In this document: piece after piece, positions 46,661 to 58,945 of the stretch
Layout of the letters: every line of letters starts with the position of its first letter
Numbering within the stretch: the first letter of the stretch is position 1
Assembly (NCBI GenBank): GCA_021186555.1
Contig: JAJKFL010000014.1
Coordinates: forward strand, 28,660,033 to 28,724,032
Origin: Reticulitermes speratus
Lineage: Eukaryota; Arthropoda; Insecta; Blattodea; Rhinotermitidae
Length of the DNA stretch: 64,000 bases
Direction of reading: 5' to 3'
Translations under genes and position numbers: made by a program
The notes under the pieces: model-generated
Database searches by the model: none
What the model was told of the DNA's origin: nothing
What the model saw: only the letters and a program-made list of their open reading frames with translations

Positions 46661-49600
46661 TTTATCTGAACACCATAACTGGCGAAATAATTTTTCTGAT
46701 TTACCTGCAAATTCAGTATGAATCAGTAATATTTCATAACTGATCTAAGAGCTGGATACGTGGATCGTATTAAGTCCTATATTTTAAATGAATGATTAGG
46801 TGATTGATGTACTGATTGGTTGATTTATGATTGATTAATGGGATATGAAACAACACTAATTCAACTGTAGGTGTTATATAAAGTCTAAAGTTAAGGGAAG
46901 TTAATTTTGAAGATAATATTCCAGCACTCATTTGGAGGTGCTGAGGAGAATAATGTAAACCGTTGAACATGCTAGCCTGTAAGCCGATTAAGTGTCGAAC
47001 CGGGGAAAGTCCGAGTATAAGTTTAAAACGTAGACGCTACCTGAAATTGCTCAGTGCAGTAGTTCAAAAGATGAAGTTTCGTGATATTGAAACTATTATT
47101 TACACTTAGAAATTTCGTCACCTTGTAATGATATGACATACAGTGTATGAGTGGAAAATCTAAAGTTGCCATACCTGCCTCTCTCTCGTACGCACACCGC
47201 ACACCATACACACACACACACACTTCTAACAAATAACTCATCAGAACTCAAATTTATCATATTAATACCATTTGATTCAAAATCCATTTTGTTTCTATTA
47301 AAACTAAAAAGGGAATTTTCATAAATGAAGAATTAAAATATAAATACCTATATTTCCTTGTAGAAAAATATTCACAAGGTTTTCCATAGCGTAAGAAACG
47401 CGACCATTTGGTTTACACGAATTAATTTAATCCGATAACTAAAGAGATTTCGGAAAGCTTGCCGTCTTTATTTTAAATGTCCCCATTTCCGCTGCTTCTA
47501 ATGCATTATTCTGCCTCCCTCTCACTCCGTGCATACATATAATTTCGCCCTGTCGCATTTTACCAATGGTGTAACTAACAGGTTCAGTAGTTTTGGATAT
47601 ACATATATGGTGACTAAGAAAGAATTACATGCTCAAAATGCTTGCAATTTTAAGGTTTCTGAGTAATTGAAGATGAGAGCTAGTATAGTGCCTATAAAAT
47701 TATCTATAACTTACATATACATAAGCGTGTGTGTTTGTGTGCGTGCATATATGTGTGTCACGAAAAACTCAAGCGTATATTCGTCTCTGATGAGTGAAAA
47801 ATGAAGACCGACCAGTATGTGACTCAGAATTTATTCTTAAATATATTTTCCTTTAGATTTTTAAAATTTATCCACAGACATCGAACAGTAAATAATACCT
47901 CGGGTACACATAACATAATACTTGCTTGTGCAGTGAAATCTGCATTTAAGCGTGCCCTCTGTGCTAGCAACAACGTTAGATCAAAAAATTGGTTTCCTCC
48001 AAGCGTTCTGGATATTTCCTCTCAGAGTTTTCCCCATATCCTAGCAACGGCACTAGTTTTGGATTTTCAATGAGCAATGGGTTTTCCCCGGAATTGCTTA
48101 GGATAATGTGAAAAGAAACTGACACTCCTCTTGAACCCACGCATGTTACAACAAATTATCAAGTTTTCCGAGATTTTCTTCCGGGAAAAAATAATATTTT
48201 ATTTGCACAATTGTGCTTCGTAATTTGTTTCCGGAATAAGCAGCGTAAGGGGCCGACACATGGATAATGGTAATTATAGGAGTGTAAGTCCTGAAATAAG
48301 TTTACAATGCATATCTTGGGTTCCTTCCGTTCAGCTCTAGTAATGTTTTGGATTTAATTGCACTGCTATTCCATTGGTTTTCCACACAGTGCCCGCCACA
48401 GCTGAGGCGTTTATCATAGCGTGGGACAAACCTTTGTCTTCGCTGTTGACAGAAGTGTGTCTTGTGTTATCAGCTGTCGTGTCACAGTTGTTTCCAAACC
48501 GCAATCATCTTTATATTTGTGGCTGCCTAGATTTTGCTTGGGTGCTGGAAAGACATAAAACGCTCGGTAATGAAACCCCCTGATGCAAACACAATGATTG
48601 TAGATTCTTTATTTAAAACATTATAAGCCATATAAACTTATTTTCTGGCCGATGGGCTTATATGTGAATATGCGTATGATGTTAGTGGCAGTATTCTTGT
48701 ATGTTACGTGGACGTAGGAAGGTGGTGAGGAGTTCACAATGGCGTAGGTGGGAGCTGGATGTCATGTGGAGAAATGTGTGGCAACATACATAGATCTGAC
48801 TGGTGAACTGAGCCAACATCTGCTGACCTCTGTAGCAAAGGTTGTATTTTGAGTGGGTGAAGACAGGTGATCGAGAAGAGCAAGAGATGTCAGTATTACA
48901 CGATGAAGTGTTAAGACAGAACAGAAACTGGACGCTGAAAAGTGGATCTTAATATCATTACAGGCATTAAGTTAAATAATCCGTGATATATAAAAGACGA
49001 TAACGGCTTTTATCCTACGTTGATTTTATTTTTTTAGAAAGCCTTTTTGAATCACACCGTTCTTTTTTTTTCGAAAAAAATCTTCCTGTTTTCGTTAGGA
49101 GAATAATAGACGGAATTAGATGTTTTAAGAGATAACTCTCTACACTTATAAGTATTCGGGTCACCGGCTATCCCGTCAGGAAATTCATTGCTTTCCTCAG
49201 TCTGTACAGGTAAACATCGAGATGGAACTTAGAAAAGACCACGATCGCTCCCTTCCAAATCCTTCCCAATTTATCATTTAGGCTGACTCTTCAGTCAATC
49301 TACAATTTGACTTTATATATCCTGAGTTAATGACAGTGTCGCAAAATGAACCGAAAATGAAGTAGTCGAAAAGAATATGCTGTGTCCGGTATAGTGAGAT
49401 GTGACAAAATTCACCAAAATTAATCAGTCTGTTGCACCGAGCAGTCACTTAGTCTCGCCACTGTATCACAAAATCTGTAAGCCAACTCCTTGGAGAAGGG
49501 TCTTTTTGAGAAGGTGATAATCGTTGCCTTGCCAGAAGAATTTTCCAAACTCTTGTAAACCCCAAATATATTTTACTATCTTCTGAAAATTCCGTCATTA

Positions 49601-49884
49601 ACTTCTATCTTGATTTTATTTAATACAATCCACACCCTAAATCCTTTTTAATATTATCGACTAATTTAGGTGTATGTCTTCCAATTCGTGTAGTTATGTA
49701 TTTTAAATTTCTCACTAACAGTTTGTACGCAGTTCCGTCCTGCAAATCTTACGTCTAATGATTTGGCTAGATCACTAATGGTTAGTGACGAGTAAAGGTC
49801 CCCCCATGATATGCCTGTGCAGGCACAGAACAGAACCAGACTTACAGCTCCAACCCACTCGCAATTCGCCTCTAGAAAGTGGGT
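46661..49884. other. Intergenic, nothing firmly recognised
   Basis: Contains CA/GT runs near 47208-47223 and 47727-47760, and weak LINE-3'-like sequence near 49480-49580 (CCTTGGAGAAGGGTC...). No gene supported. Confidence 0.4.
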
Positions 49885-50049
49885 GGTGGCCGCTTTAACC
49901 CAGGAAAGCTCCGGTAACCATTGTATAGGAGGCTGGGTGGGCCTCGCGGCCGGTCTGGACGGCACGGAATATCTCGTCCCCACAGGGATTCGATTACCGG
50001 ACCGTACAGCTTGTAGCGAGTCGCTATACCGAGTACACTATTCCGACCG
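49885..50049 (-). mobile_element. SINE group C, degenerate copy
   Basis: GGTGGCCGCTTTAACCCAGG (core, reverse), GGAGGCTGGGTGGGCCTCGC, GGGATTCGATTACCGGACCG (B box), AGCGAGTCGCTATACCGAGT (head). Confidence 0.88.
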
Positions 50050-50697
50050 TCGTCAGTCACAAGTCAGCTTACAAATTATGAAGCTCATTGTGCGATATTT
50101 TGTCTTTTATGACACAGTTTTTTGGCCACCGCCAAATACCCAAGCTGGAGAACCACCCCTTATCGATTGTCCGTGGCTCTATAAATATTCTCACGTCTAC
50201 CCTCCATATCTCTAATCTCGAATCTGTCCTCCTACAGCAACCTGAAAATGCGACATGTCTTCGAGTAAGAGTAGGTTAACACCCCTGTGGAGCCGCCCAG
50301 ATAAAGGATGAAGGTAGGTGTACTGTGCCGACTGTTCCAGCTCCGTAGTCTTGCATGCAACATCCGAAACCCCTTATCGCGACTCCAGGAATAGCCTGCA
50401 TAGGTGCCTCCTACTTCTGAGATTTCACTGTTCGTTCACTTTACTTTGGAATCTCAAAATGATGCAAGACAGCTGGCTTCAGCAGTTGTTTTCGAACCGT
50501 CTATTTCTGGTCCTCTCTAGCAGACCCGGCATTCGAAATGTCTTTCCACGGTTCAAATAAAATTTCTTGGAATTTACGGCTCTGACAAAATTAAAAAAAA
50601 TGAATGTCGCCAATATTCTGCAGTCATACGGTGATGTGATTTGATTTTTAAAGTCATTCTACAGTCTTAGGCATGAGGGATGAATTTAACTTCATTA

Positions 50698-50822
50698 TAG
50701 ACTTACCTAACTCTGGCGGATGTAAGCACATGGAGCCCCGGGTTCAATCCCAGGGATTTTCGCGTGAGGTTTATGGTGAGCAAGGTGACACTGGGCCAAG
50801 ATTACTTTGACTCCTTACTGCC
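50698..50822 (+). mobile_element. SINE group B, degenerate fragment
   Basis: GAGCCCCGGGTTCAATCCCA (B box) and GTGAGGTTTATGGTGAGCAA, GGTGACACTGGGCC (body). Confidence 0.65.
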
Positions 50823-50867
50823 AATTACAAGTTTGTAAATTTTGTGTGTAATTACAGATGTCCTATA

Positions 50868-51572
50868 GATCTGAGAACTGCGCTCTGCTGGGATATTATG
50901 CGACGTCGTGTGGTTTTTTGTTTATTTGTCTTATTTCTTTGTAATTTTTTATATTTTTATTATTTTACTTTTTATTTATTTAATTTTTCACCCTTTTATA
51001 ATTTCGTTCATTTGGTTTATTTCCCTTCCTTGTTACTGCTGCATTCCATACATTTTTCTCCCATTACTTTCACCTTCCCTCACCAGGCAGTGGCTCAGCT
51101 GCCCCGGGACCGGTTTTCGCCTAGGTAAACCACTAGTCACTTTACGTGTCTACCCCGCCCCTCCCTCACGCTGTTTTGGTTTTTTCTTCCCCTAATTTGT
51201 TTATTTATTTTTACTTTTATTTTAATTTTTATATTTTTTTGTTTTGTTTTTATTTTATTCTTTACATTTTCCTCCCTTCATCTTACTTTATTTCATACAT
51301 GTTTTTCCATCAGCGTTAGCTGACTACATTCCTTTACTTTGCCCCTTTCCACCCCTCTCTTAACCCAGTTCAACACTATTGGCTGTCACCACGCTTACTA
51401 ATTACCACCCCGTGCGCATCTTCCCATATAGAATCTACATTACGGTGCCAGCTTCCTTTTCTTCTCGGACTCTTGACCCTTGAATGTGGGACCGATACGT
51501 TGTTCCGAAACGTCGGTAAACAATTAACACACGAAGCCAACTAATATCCCAGAAGAGCGCAGTTCTCATCAA
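50868..51572. mobile_element. Long foldback element with ~560-base pyrimidine-rich interior
   Basis: Left arm GAGAACTGCGCTCTGCTGGGATATTATGCGAC and right arm CTAATATCCCAGAAGAGCGCAGTTCTC are inverted and match the arms of the 19085 element (CTGGGATATTACGCAGCG). Between them the + strand is strongly T/C-rich. The hairpin motif TTGAATGTGGGACCGATACG...TTCCGAAACGTCGG sits at 51480-51511, next to the right arm, as in the short elements. Confidence 0.8.
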
Positions 51573-52687
51573 TATGGCGGCGGAAGTCCGAAATTAAGAT
51601 CAGGTAGGTCTGATCTTTCAGCACCTCGGTTGAAACTTTAACATGGCACTTGGCTGAAAATGTAACTACTTTAGACCGGCTAAGTTCTACAGTAATATCT
51701 CAGCGTCGTTACAGATTAGTCATTTATTAAGGAAAAAAGTGCTCTTTTTAGATCTTGGTGCTGTGTTTGTGTCTGTGTTCTACATTTCAACTTTTAAACC
51801 CGTTGGCTAATTTTCACGAAATCGTTTACGAACGTAATTCCAACATCTTGCTTTTGAGCTCCTTATAATAAGTAATAAAACATGGCGTGCGAGCGAAATT
51901 GTAAGTTGGGAGCTACACTATCGATTCTGTATACATATCTCTGCCTATGGTTTGGGATAATATACCTTGCAAAAAAATTCAATTTTTGTTAAGGTAATTT
52001 TCTTTATAAAGTAAATAACATGATGGCGGCCGTGTCAAAGTTTGCTTTTGTTTTCGGTTGGGCGAAAAGAACTAATTAACTACTGGATGTAAGCATATGT
52101 AATTCAAGAGGTTGATAGAACATAAATGTGTCTACGCGACATATATTAATTATTGCTTAAGTTCAGCAGTTATAAAAATGGATACGATGTGAAAGGGAAG
52201 GTTCGAACTTACAAATTTTACTTATGCAAAATTTGTGAGTAATACGTTTTGCATAAAAGATAATATAAAATAAAAATAATAATAGTAAATAGGCCTTTAA
52301 TAGCAGAAATCTCTACAGTAGGAACATAGGCTTTATGAATTCTGTTCGAAAGTTTTTTTCTTCAGTACTGTCTGTCGGTCTTTCGGAATTTCTTATATCA
52401 CTTACGTAACTGTGCTTTGTATTCCGTACTTTTCACTAAACTTTAATCACGCATTACGGAAAACCTTGTCTAAGCGAAAGTAAAGACGAGGCACCATGCA
52501 GTGTGAAGTCTTTCGAAGGTGCTGCAGACATTCAGTAGATTCTATTTTGGAGCTAATATTGTCCCACATTCAAGAATTTGGTAATATTACTATCCTGTAT
52601 TAGCCACAGGTGTTAGCCATTGTGCAGATCCATTAACCCTTTAAAGCCTAATTAACTTTTGAAAGTTGCTGACTTTTGGGATGAGAT
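51573..52687. other. Intergenic, nothing recognised
   Basis: No coding motif or repeat identified. Confidence 0.45.
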
Positions 52688-52773
52688 GCCGAATAGTTGT
52701 TAGATATGTACCAACTTTTCGGAGAAACCTGCCGAATAATTGTTAGATATGTACCAACTTTTTGGAGAAACCT
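52688..52773. repeat. Two-copy 43-base tandem duplication
   Basis: GCCGAATAGTTGTTAGATAT...GGAGAAACCT is followed directly by a copy differing at two positions. Non-coding. Confidence 0.92.
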
Positions 52774-55050
52774 GCTGCCTATAGACCGATCAGCTCTGTA
52801 AATACGTATTTATTTAATTTCTATGTATTGTGAAACCATCATAAAGCCCATAAATATACCGTATTTGTAGAAAGTGGCAATACATATAACACAGCGTACT
52901 TCTATAAAGAGTGTCCTAACCAGTAGTTATGTTTATAACACTGGACAGAAGTCACCGTCTTAGCGCTGCTCGTTGTGTCGTTTCTTTTTTTGAGTTGTTG
53001 TTGTTTCCGTCGTTGTTGTCTACAATTATAGTTTTCACACAATATTACATTGTAATGAAGTTTTTAAGACAAAATGTTATTCAAGAAACAACATTACACA
53101 ACATTTTGAAGTAAAGTAAATAAGTTGAAATATTTGACAAGTATTTAGAAAAATAATGGCTATATAATAGCGATTGAACCAGAAACATCTAATGCAAAAC
53201 AAGCATAAAATATTAGTAATATAATACGTTAGTACATGATGATATATGTTCTTACATACCTTAACTTCTAATTTATTACTATATTATAACCAGGACCGGC
53301 TTAAAGTTTTGCTAACCTAGGCGAAGCCTAGGGTTCTTTACCCACCCCATGATCAACCTAATCTCCTGACTGGTGGCGCGAAATACGTGACTCTCTATGA
53401 CTACACATTTGTAAATTGCAATAATATATGTTCTTGTCGATTCTGTGTAGTGTAGACGTCAACGTATTTTATTGATGCTTTCCAACTTTTCACCCAAAAT
53501 TTTGCCTCCCTAAACGATGAGCCAACTCTGTTTATAAATTTATCTTTGCTATTCGAAGTTTGTTTCAAGTTCCATAGACGTGATCAACAATTTCAAAGCA
53601 TAGACTGATGAAACTCGAAGATATTTGTAAGTGTTAGGAATACAGAGTATGTATGTACGTCTATAATCTATATCCAAATAGTCTTCTTTCAAGCATGTAA
53701 AATATTCTGCCCTACTTAATTCCCCGCAAATCATCTCTAAATCGTTTAAAGTATTTGGAGGTTTTGTGCTTATATTTAATTTATAAAATCAAGTGGGATA
53801 CTGAATTTTATTCACATTTTATAAATTTACCTGTTAAACCAGATACATTCTTCCAAGCACATACGTAACTGAATGAATCTCAAAACTTTAAGAACTTATT
53901 AAAATATTTCATAAATTAATTGAAATTTCAGGACCGACTTCTTCTACATATAGAGCAAAGCATAAAAACACTTTTATTAGGCAATGTATAATGTATGATC
54001 AGAAGTCATTTTAATACTTCTTTTATTTATATTTTGCCAAGTTTTAATTAGTAGAGACCAGTTTTGCGTTCCTTCCTTGACATGTTTCAACCACATAAGT
54101 ACGATAAGACTGGACTCGTGCATAAGAAGGGTCAATAATTCTTCCTCTTTACAAATATCCAGTAGTGCGTGTTCAGAGGCGGATCTAGATTAGTGGGAAT
54201 TTGCCGTGTAATGAAAAAATTATCACTGATTTTTTTCAGAGGAAAGAGAGTGACAAGCAGCTGATGAAAATAAAGGCCCAATTCTGTGCATGTGTTACTT
54301 GGTTGAAAGTTAAAGTGTTATAACATTAGTTGCCATAGTTTGTTTTTAATTCTACCAATTAGACGATAGAAATAGACAGTTTTTCGAACTTGCCCGTGTT
54401 CAAAAATGCTTAGTTCCGCCTCTGTGTTTGTTACAGAGAAGATGGATTCGTTACTGATTTCTTTCAGCTTTAAAACGACGAACTGATGAATGTCTCCTCA
54501 GACGGCTCGGTCTGTGCGCATGAACACAAAAACTGTTATTATTTATAACAGTAAATGAAAACTGCCTTTTTAAGACTATTTTTAGGAAATGAAGATAAAT
54601 GGAACGCTAGTCTAATTTCTTGCCAAATACTAAATCTGAGACATAAATAATGGCGTTAAACATATTTTAATATTACAGCTTTTAAAAATGCCTTTTAATA
54701 AGCTGGTCACATTTACAACCTGCAAGTTACTTAAGCCAAGATACAGTCTTGTATTTATATAATGCCTTCATATATCCATATCAAAAGAGTGGGGAATGTG
54801 GCACTCATTTGAGAAATGATAAATGCATTCAAATTTTGGGGTGAGAAAACCTGAAGTAAAGTTAAAACTTGACAAGTCATTGCTTATGGAGTGTAAATTA
54901 TTACAATGGATCCTGTGAACAGGACATGAACTGGATTTAGCTGGTTCAGGTACAATCCAATGGCCAGATTTTGTGAATAGGGTATGGATATTCCGGATCC
55001 ATAAAAATAATTTTTTTACCAGATTTAAGGGCAATTAATTTCACGTCTCT
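52774..55050. other. Intergenic, AT-rich, nothing recognised
   Basis: Very AT-rich. It precedes the 3' end of the myophilin-like gene; part of it may be 3' UTR if the signal at 55055 is not used. Confidence 0.4.
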
Positions 55051-55054
55051 CAGA

Positions 55055-55060
55055 TTTATT
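55055..55060 (-). terminator. Possible polyadenylation signal of the myophilin-like gene
   Basis: AATAAA on the minus strand, about 215 bases after the stop codon at 55273. It lies in AT-rich sequence and is the nearest canonical hexamer. Other hexamers further downstream cannot be excluded. Confidence 0.35.
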
Positions 55061-55272
55061 TAGTCCAGTATTACAAATTTTCTTTTCAAACGGAGGTAGA
55101 CTTCTCGTACTTAAATCTTTGTTTCCACAATGACGTTTTTGGTCTACACTTTAAAATCTGCCCTAAATTAATGTGGATTTTGTGCATGCGGAACACTGTG
55201 TGACTAAAATAATAACTTGTTTTCGACTCGCATCGCTCTGGGGAGTCATTCTTCAGTTCCTGTTACGGCAGT

Positions 55273-55455
55273 CTACATATGTCTGACATTCCCAAAGCCG
55301 CCGTGTCCGGATTGAGTTGCGCCCTTGTTGAACCCCATCTGAAGGTTAAGTTCACCCTCAGAAGCCCGGAGCTGTTCCTCTGTAAATGTCCTCTTGTTTT
55401 CTTCAGCCATTTTGGGTCCAAGCCTTGGTCCATTGTACTCTGGATGTTTCTGAGT
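55273..55455 (-). CDS. Myophilin/transgelin-like protein, last exon (calponin-like repeat and stop)
   Basis: After TTTTCAG on the minus strand it reads TQKHPEYNGPRLGPKMAEEN, then FTEEQLRASEGELNLQMGFN, then KGATQSGHGGFGNVRHM and TAG: 60 residues. It supplies the link after the calponin-homology domain and the single C-terminal calponin-like repeat (LNLQMGFNKGATQSG), which binds actin in this family. The three exons give 167 residues without the start, close to the usual length (about 170), so the gene looks intact. An intron of about 1.8 kb separates it from the middle exon and contains a hammerhead-like hairpin and two repeats. Confidence 0.93.
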   Translation of the reverse strand, partial: TQKHPEYNGPRLGPKMAEENKRTFTEEQLRASEGELNLQMGFNKGATQSGHGGFGNVRHM

Positions 55456-55874
55456 CTGAAAACATGGTGTCAGAATTTATAATACGCTCTGCAGTCTTCA
55501 GAATTTCTCCAGATATCATGAGAACATGGAGAGTCATCTGCGTCACAGGGAGTCTCCTCTGTTAACGTAACAATTTAACTTCGTGTTCCATAAAAGCCGG
55601 CGAATTTTCTGATTTTCTGAGCGAAGCTGAACTATTAAGAAGGCGTTTACAGTAAGGAATTAATATAAATTGTAATGCATTGACTATATTAACAAATAAT
55701 GTAACCGTGTTAACAGATAATCTTTACAAATAATAATGTACGAATTTTACCTAACATAATTTTAGAAGGAAAAAAGAGATAAATGATTTACAGATCAGTG
55801 ATTACAATTTTAAAGAGCAACAGTAAGTAAATTAGTTGTAATATAAATGCTTAATAACAGCTTGAGCCAAAAGC

Positions 55875-55919
55875 AATTTGCAGGGGGTGACGTACATAGT
55901 GTCACCACCCTGCAAATTC
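55875..55919. repeat. 17/18-bp inverted repeat, GC-rich stem
   Basis: AATTTGCAGGGGGTGAC and GTCACCACCCTGCAAATT pair with one bulged base around the loop GTACATAGT. Located in the last myophilin-like intron, 90 bases before a hairpin motif. Confidence 0.9.
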
Positions 55920-56007
55920 AACTTAACTGCGGAATGCTATATACACATATATTACGAATGTAATCTATCATATTTTAGCTGGTTTTAAAACTTGGTGCAA
56001 AAACTCC

Positions 56008-56042
56008 CTGATGATGGCACATTAGTGCCGAAACATGTTGTC
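56008..56042 (+). ncRNA. Hammerhead-like hairpin motif, well preserved
   Basis: CTGATGAT, stem GGCAC/GUGCC-type with loop ATTA, GAAACATGTTGTC. Same layout as 21145: one extra T before stem II and a 3-bp stem III ending in GTC. On the strand opposite to the myophilin-like gene, in its last intron. Confidence 0.42.
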
Positions 56043-56094
56043 GAGATAAACTGCTAAATTATTGTATATGTTGTATGTTCATTTAGTTGGTTTA

Positions 56095-56330
56095 GTAGGA
56101 GAAAACAATTTGATTAAAAGGCACGAGTAAGCAATTTCAAAACTAATCTCATGTCCGTCCGTCCATATGCCCACATCACATGGAACAGCACGACTGCCAC
56201 CGGAGAGACGTTTTATATATTTAATATTTGGAATATTCACTGTAATTTGTAGCCACATTTCGATTTTGGTTAAAATGGACAAAAGGAACAGAAGCTTCAC
56301 ATAAAAACTTACGTGTACTTTAGAGTGCAT
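56095..56330 (-). repeat. Family F interspersed repeat, fragment
   Basis: CATGTCCGTCCGTCCATATG, CACATGGAACAGCACGACTG, TTTTGGTTAAAATGGAC match the right-end part of family F in reverse. Lies in a myophilin-like intron. Confidence 0.65.
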
Positions 56331-56726
56331 CATCATTATTATGATTGGGACCCCCAGACTGTGTACTCTGTGAGGTGTGAATGAGGCCGAGGAAAGAGTT
56401 AACTATCTAACCATAACAATCGAGCATGATCAATTGTAAATCTCCCTGTTTACGACATCTCGACTTATACGAGATTGATGATAATCGATTTTACATCTGT
56501 TGCTAACGTACGGAGAGAATTTTACATTTTTATTTTTTACATTTAAAAAGGTACGGAGAGAACTTTTAGTGCGTTTGTGTAAAACGTTGAAAAGCACATT
56601 GAAAATTTTCGCTTTTTTCAGTTTGTCATGTAATTATGCTCGATTTTAAATGTTAGGGATAATAACAAGCAAACGTGACAGGAAGCTGTATATGATCCAT
56701 GATCCGTGCATTATTCGCATATATAA

Positions 56727-56953
56727 ATAGTGGTACCAACAAATGTATTTTTAAACTATTGGTTGTAATGTTAGTTATTATACCTATGGAACAGTTCTGA
56801 TAGTTTTATAATTTCATTTTATATTTTTAAAGGATCTAAACTCTATATTTTACATCCCTGAAGATGGCCACATTGTTGGCGGAAGCATGTAGAAATTAAT
56901 TGTTTGTATAAACTAATTTCAATAAACTTGTTTTTATTTGTTGGTACCATTAT
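56727..56953. mobile_element. Short inverted-repeat element with hairpin motif
   Basis: ATAGTGGTACCAACAAATG and CATTTGTTGGTACCATTAT-like ends (ATTTGTTGGTACCATTATTG) are inverted. Inside, CTGAAGATGGCCAC...GTTGGCGGAAGCATGTAG (56858-56886) and AATAAA near 56923. Confidence 0.72.
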
Positions 56954-57230
56954 TGTATAGTGACAGGGAAGTGTTACGCCCAGTAATATTTCCTATCTCA
57001 TTAAAGCAACATTACAGTTGATAACCAGCTACATATAAATACAACAAATGGTTCTGTGTCCTCTAAACAAGACGAAAGTAACATTTTGAGGTTCTAGTCA
57101 ATTGGACTGTGTGTAGGCTTATTTCTTACTGTGACACAGCCATCCTGGTGGACTGCACCAGCCGCTTGGTCTACAGCGCTGGACCTCGCGATACAAAGAA
57201 AGCCCTTGTAGGCCTACAGTGTGTACTTAC

Positions 57231-57351
57231 AAGCCTGCCGAGAGCGTAGAGGCACAGTGTAACTTGAGGGATATTCCTCCTCTCGAATAAGTCAGCTGTT
57301 TGGAATATCTCCTCCTCTGGAACTCCATACTTTTTCAAGGCCGCTTGGAAT
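57231..57351 (-). CDS. Myophilin/transgelin-like protein, middle exon (calponin-homology domain, part 2)
   Basis: Acceptor TTACACAG, donor GTAAGT (minus strand). Its first base completes AG|A (Arg) from the previous exon. It reads FQAALKKYGVPEEEIFQTAD followed by LFERRNIPQVTLCLYALGRL and ends on a codon boundary. Phase across both junctions is exact (2+121 bases = 41 codons). The VPEEEIFQTADLFERRNIPQV string is diagnostic of the myophilin subgroup (Drosophila CG5023 type) rather than Mp20 (recollection of the family). The 1.6-kb intron upstream carries one fragment of an interspersed repeat at 58185. Confidence 0.93.
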
Positions 57352-58184
57352 CTGTGTAACATTTCCGAAGACAAACATAATCATTAATTTATCCTACTTT
57401 TACTATTTGTGTCACAATAAATATCTTATCCACTGTACTTTTATCTGATCAACTTTATACGAGCTAGGCGATGGGGCTTAGATTTTCAGCGAAAGCAGGA
57501 ATTTCTGTTGTTATTACCACATTATGACAGTTTCCTATCCAATATATGCCATTGGTCTTTCCACTGGTTGTGAAGTGGCCAGATTGTGAATGTGCCCACG
57601 CACTTATATCTAGTGCTGAAATTAACAATGCTTTGAGCGTAATTTATGCCGCCCTCCATGTGACAAAGTATTGAGTTGGATATCAGTGCCAGATAGACTT
57701 TTAAAACTATTGTTAAATCTAAGGCATAGTACAATACTAATACTTAAAATTAATGCTACTTATAACTTCTCATGAATGATGTATACTTTAAATTATGATA
57801 AAAAGTTTCTTTAAAGATTTTGAAGGATCACATCTGACAGACTTTAATACTGTTCGTATTCATTATGCATGTGTTCGACATGTCAAAGTATAAAACTGGA
57901 GTTACGTTAATCAAAATTTGTTATTTATTTAAATCGTAAGCCTAAATGACGCTGAAGCTGCTTTATTTTTCCCTCTTCGTTACCAAAAAAAATTCGTTTA
58001 ATAAAGCTGCATAGATTTCAAATGCATACACTTATAACTTGTGCATTACGCCCTACATTTCATTAAGAAGATACTATTTCGAAATCACAAGCTACATTGT
58101 TCGGTATGATGGAATTGTTCGAAGTTGAAAAGCTGCAAATTACAGAGGTGGGATATTACTCAACTGATATCTACAATATTTATA

Positions 58185-58325
58185 TCCGTTGGCCATGCCT
58201 GTGTGTCTGTCTGTCCTCACATAACTTCAGGTCCGCTTTTCGGATTTTCATTAAATTTGATGTTTAGTTGTTTTCACCAAGTTTGTTGATCTGTTCCAAT
58301 TTTGTTTAAAGCCGGAGAGTAATGA
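58185..58325 (+). repeat. Family F-like fragment
   Basis: TGTGTGTCTGTCTGTCCTCA, TCGGATTTTCATTAAATTTG: weak match to the GTCCGTCC...GATTTTCATGATATTTGAT block. In the first myophilin-like intron. Confidence 0.5.
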
Positions 58326-58945
58326 CGTGCAAGTTTTACAAATGTCGACATTTATTTCTACGTGCATTTCGCGCGTAGATCACTCAGTGTTTATCGAACA
58401 GAAAATTGTATCGAACAAACATTTTATAAAGACTGGAACGCATATTTTATGCCTAGTGCATTCTTTTAATATATGTTGTTGTTGTTTTGGTAAAAATTAT
58501 ACAAGGCAAAGGGCCACGCCTAACCTTATAGACTTCATTAATACTGACAAAGAGTTAAAAATACGTAGCCTACAGATCTTAAATTTACACATCCCTTTGT
58601 ATTTCTTAGAAACAAGTATGTTTTATTTTGGGTAAATTAAATATTACAAAATCTTTAACTGGAACTGATTATGTGGCACGAAGTAAGCAAGTGAGAAGAT
58701 ATATCTGAATTTGGAATAAATACATTAAGTTCGGGTGTTTCGGCCTGATTCTGTTGACTGAGTGTAGTGGGAAATTTCGGACGTTTTGAATATCCAATTT
58801 CCTAAGGTAAGAAAAGTTTCTTGACTGAGTAAGCAAAATTTTCTTCTAAAGCAAGACCCTGTTCCACGAATTTAGGTAAGTAATATTTTAACTATTTAGT
58901 TGTTTGGTTGGTTGGTTATTTGGTTAGTTGGCTATTTCTCAATAC

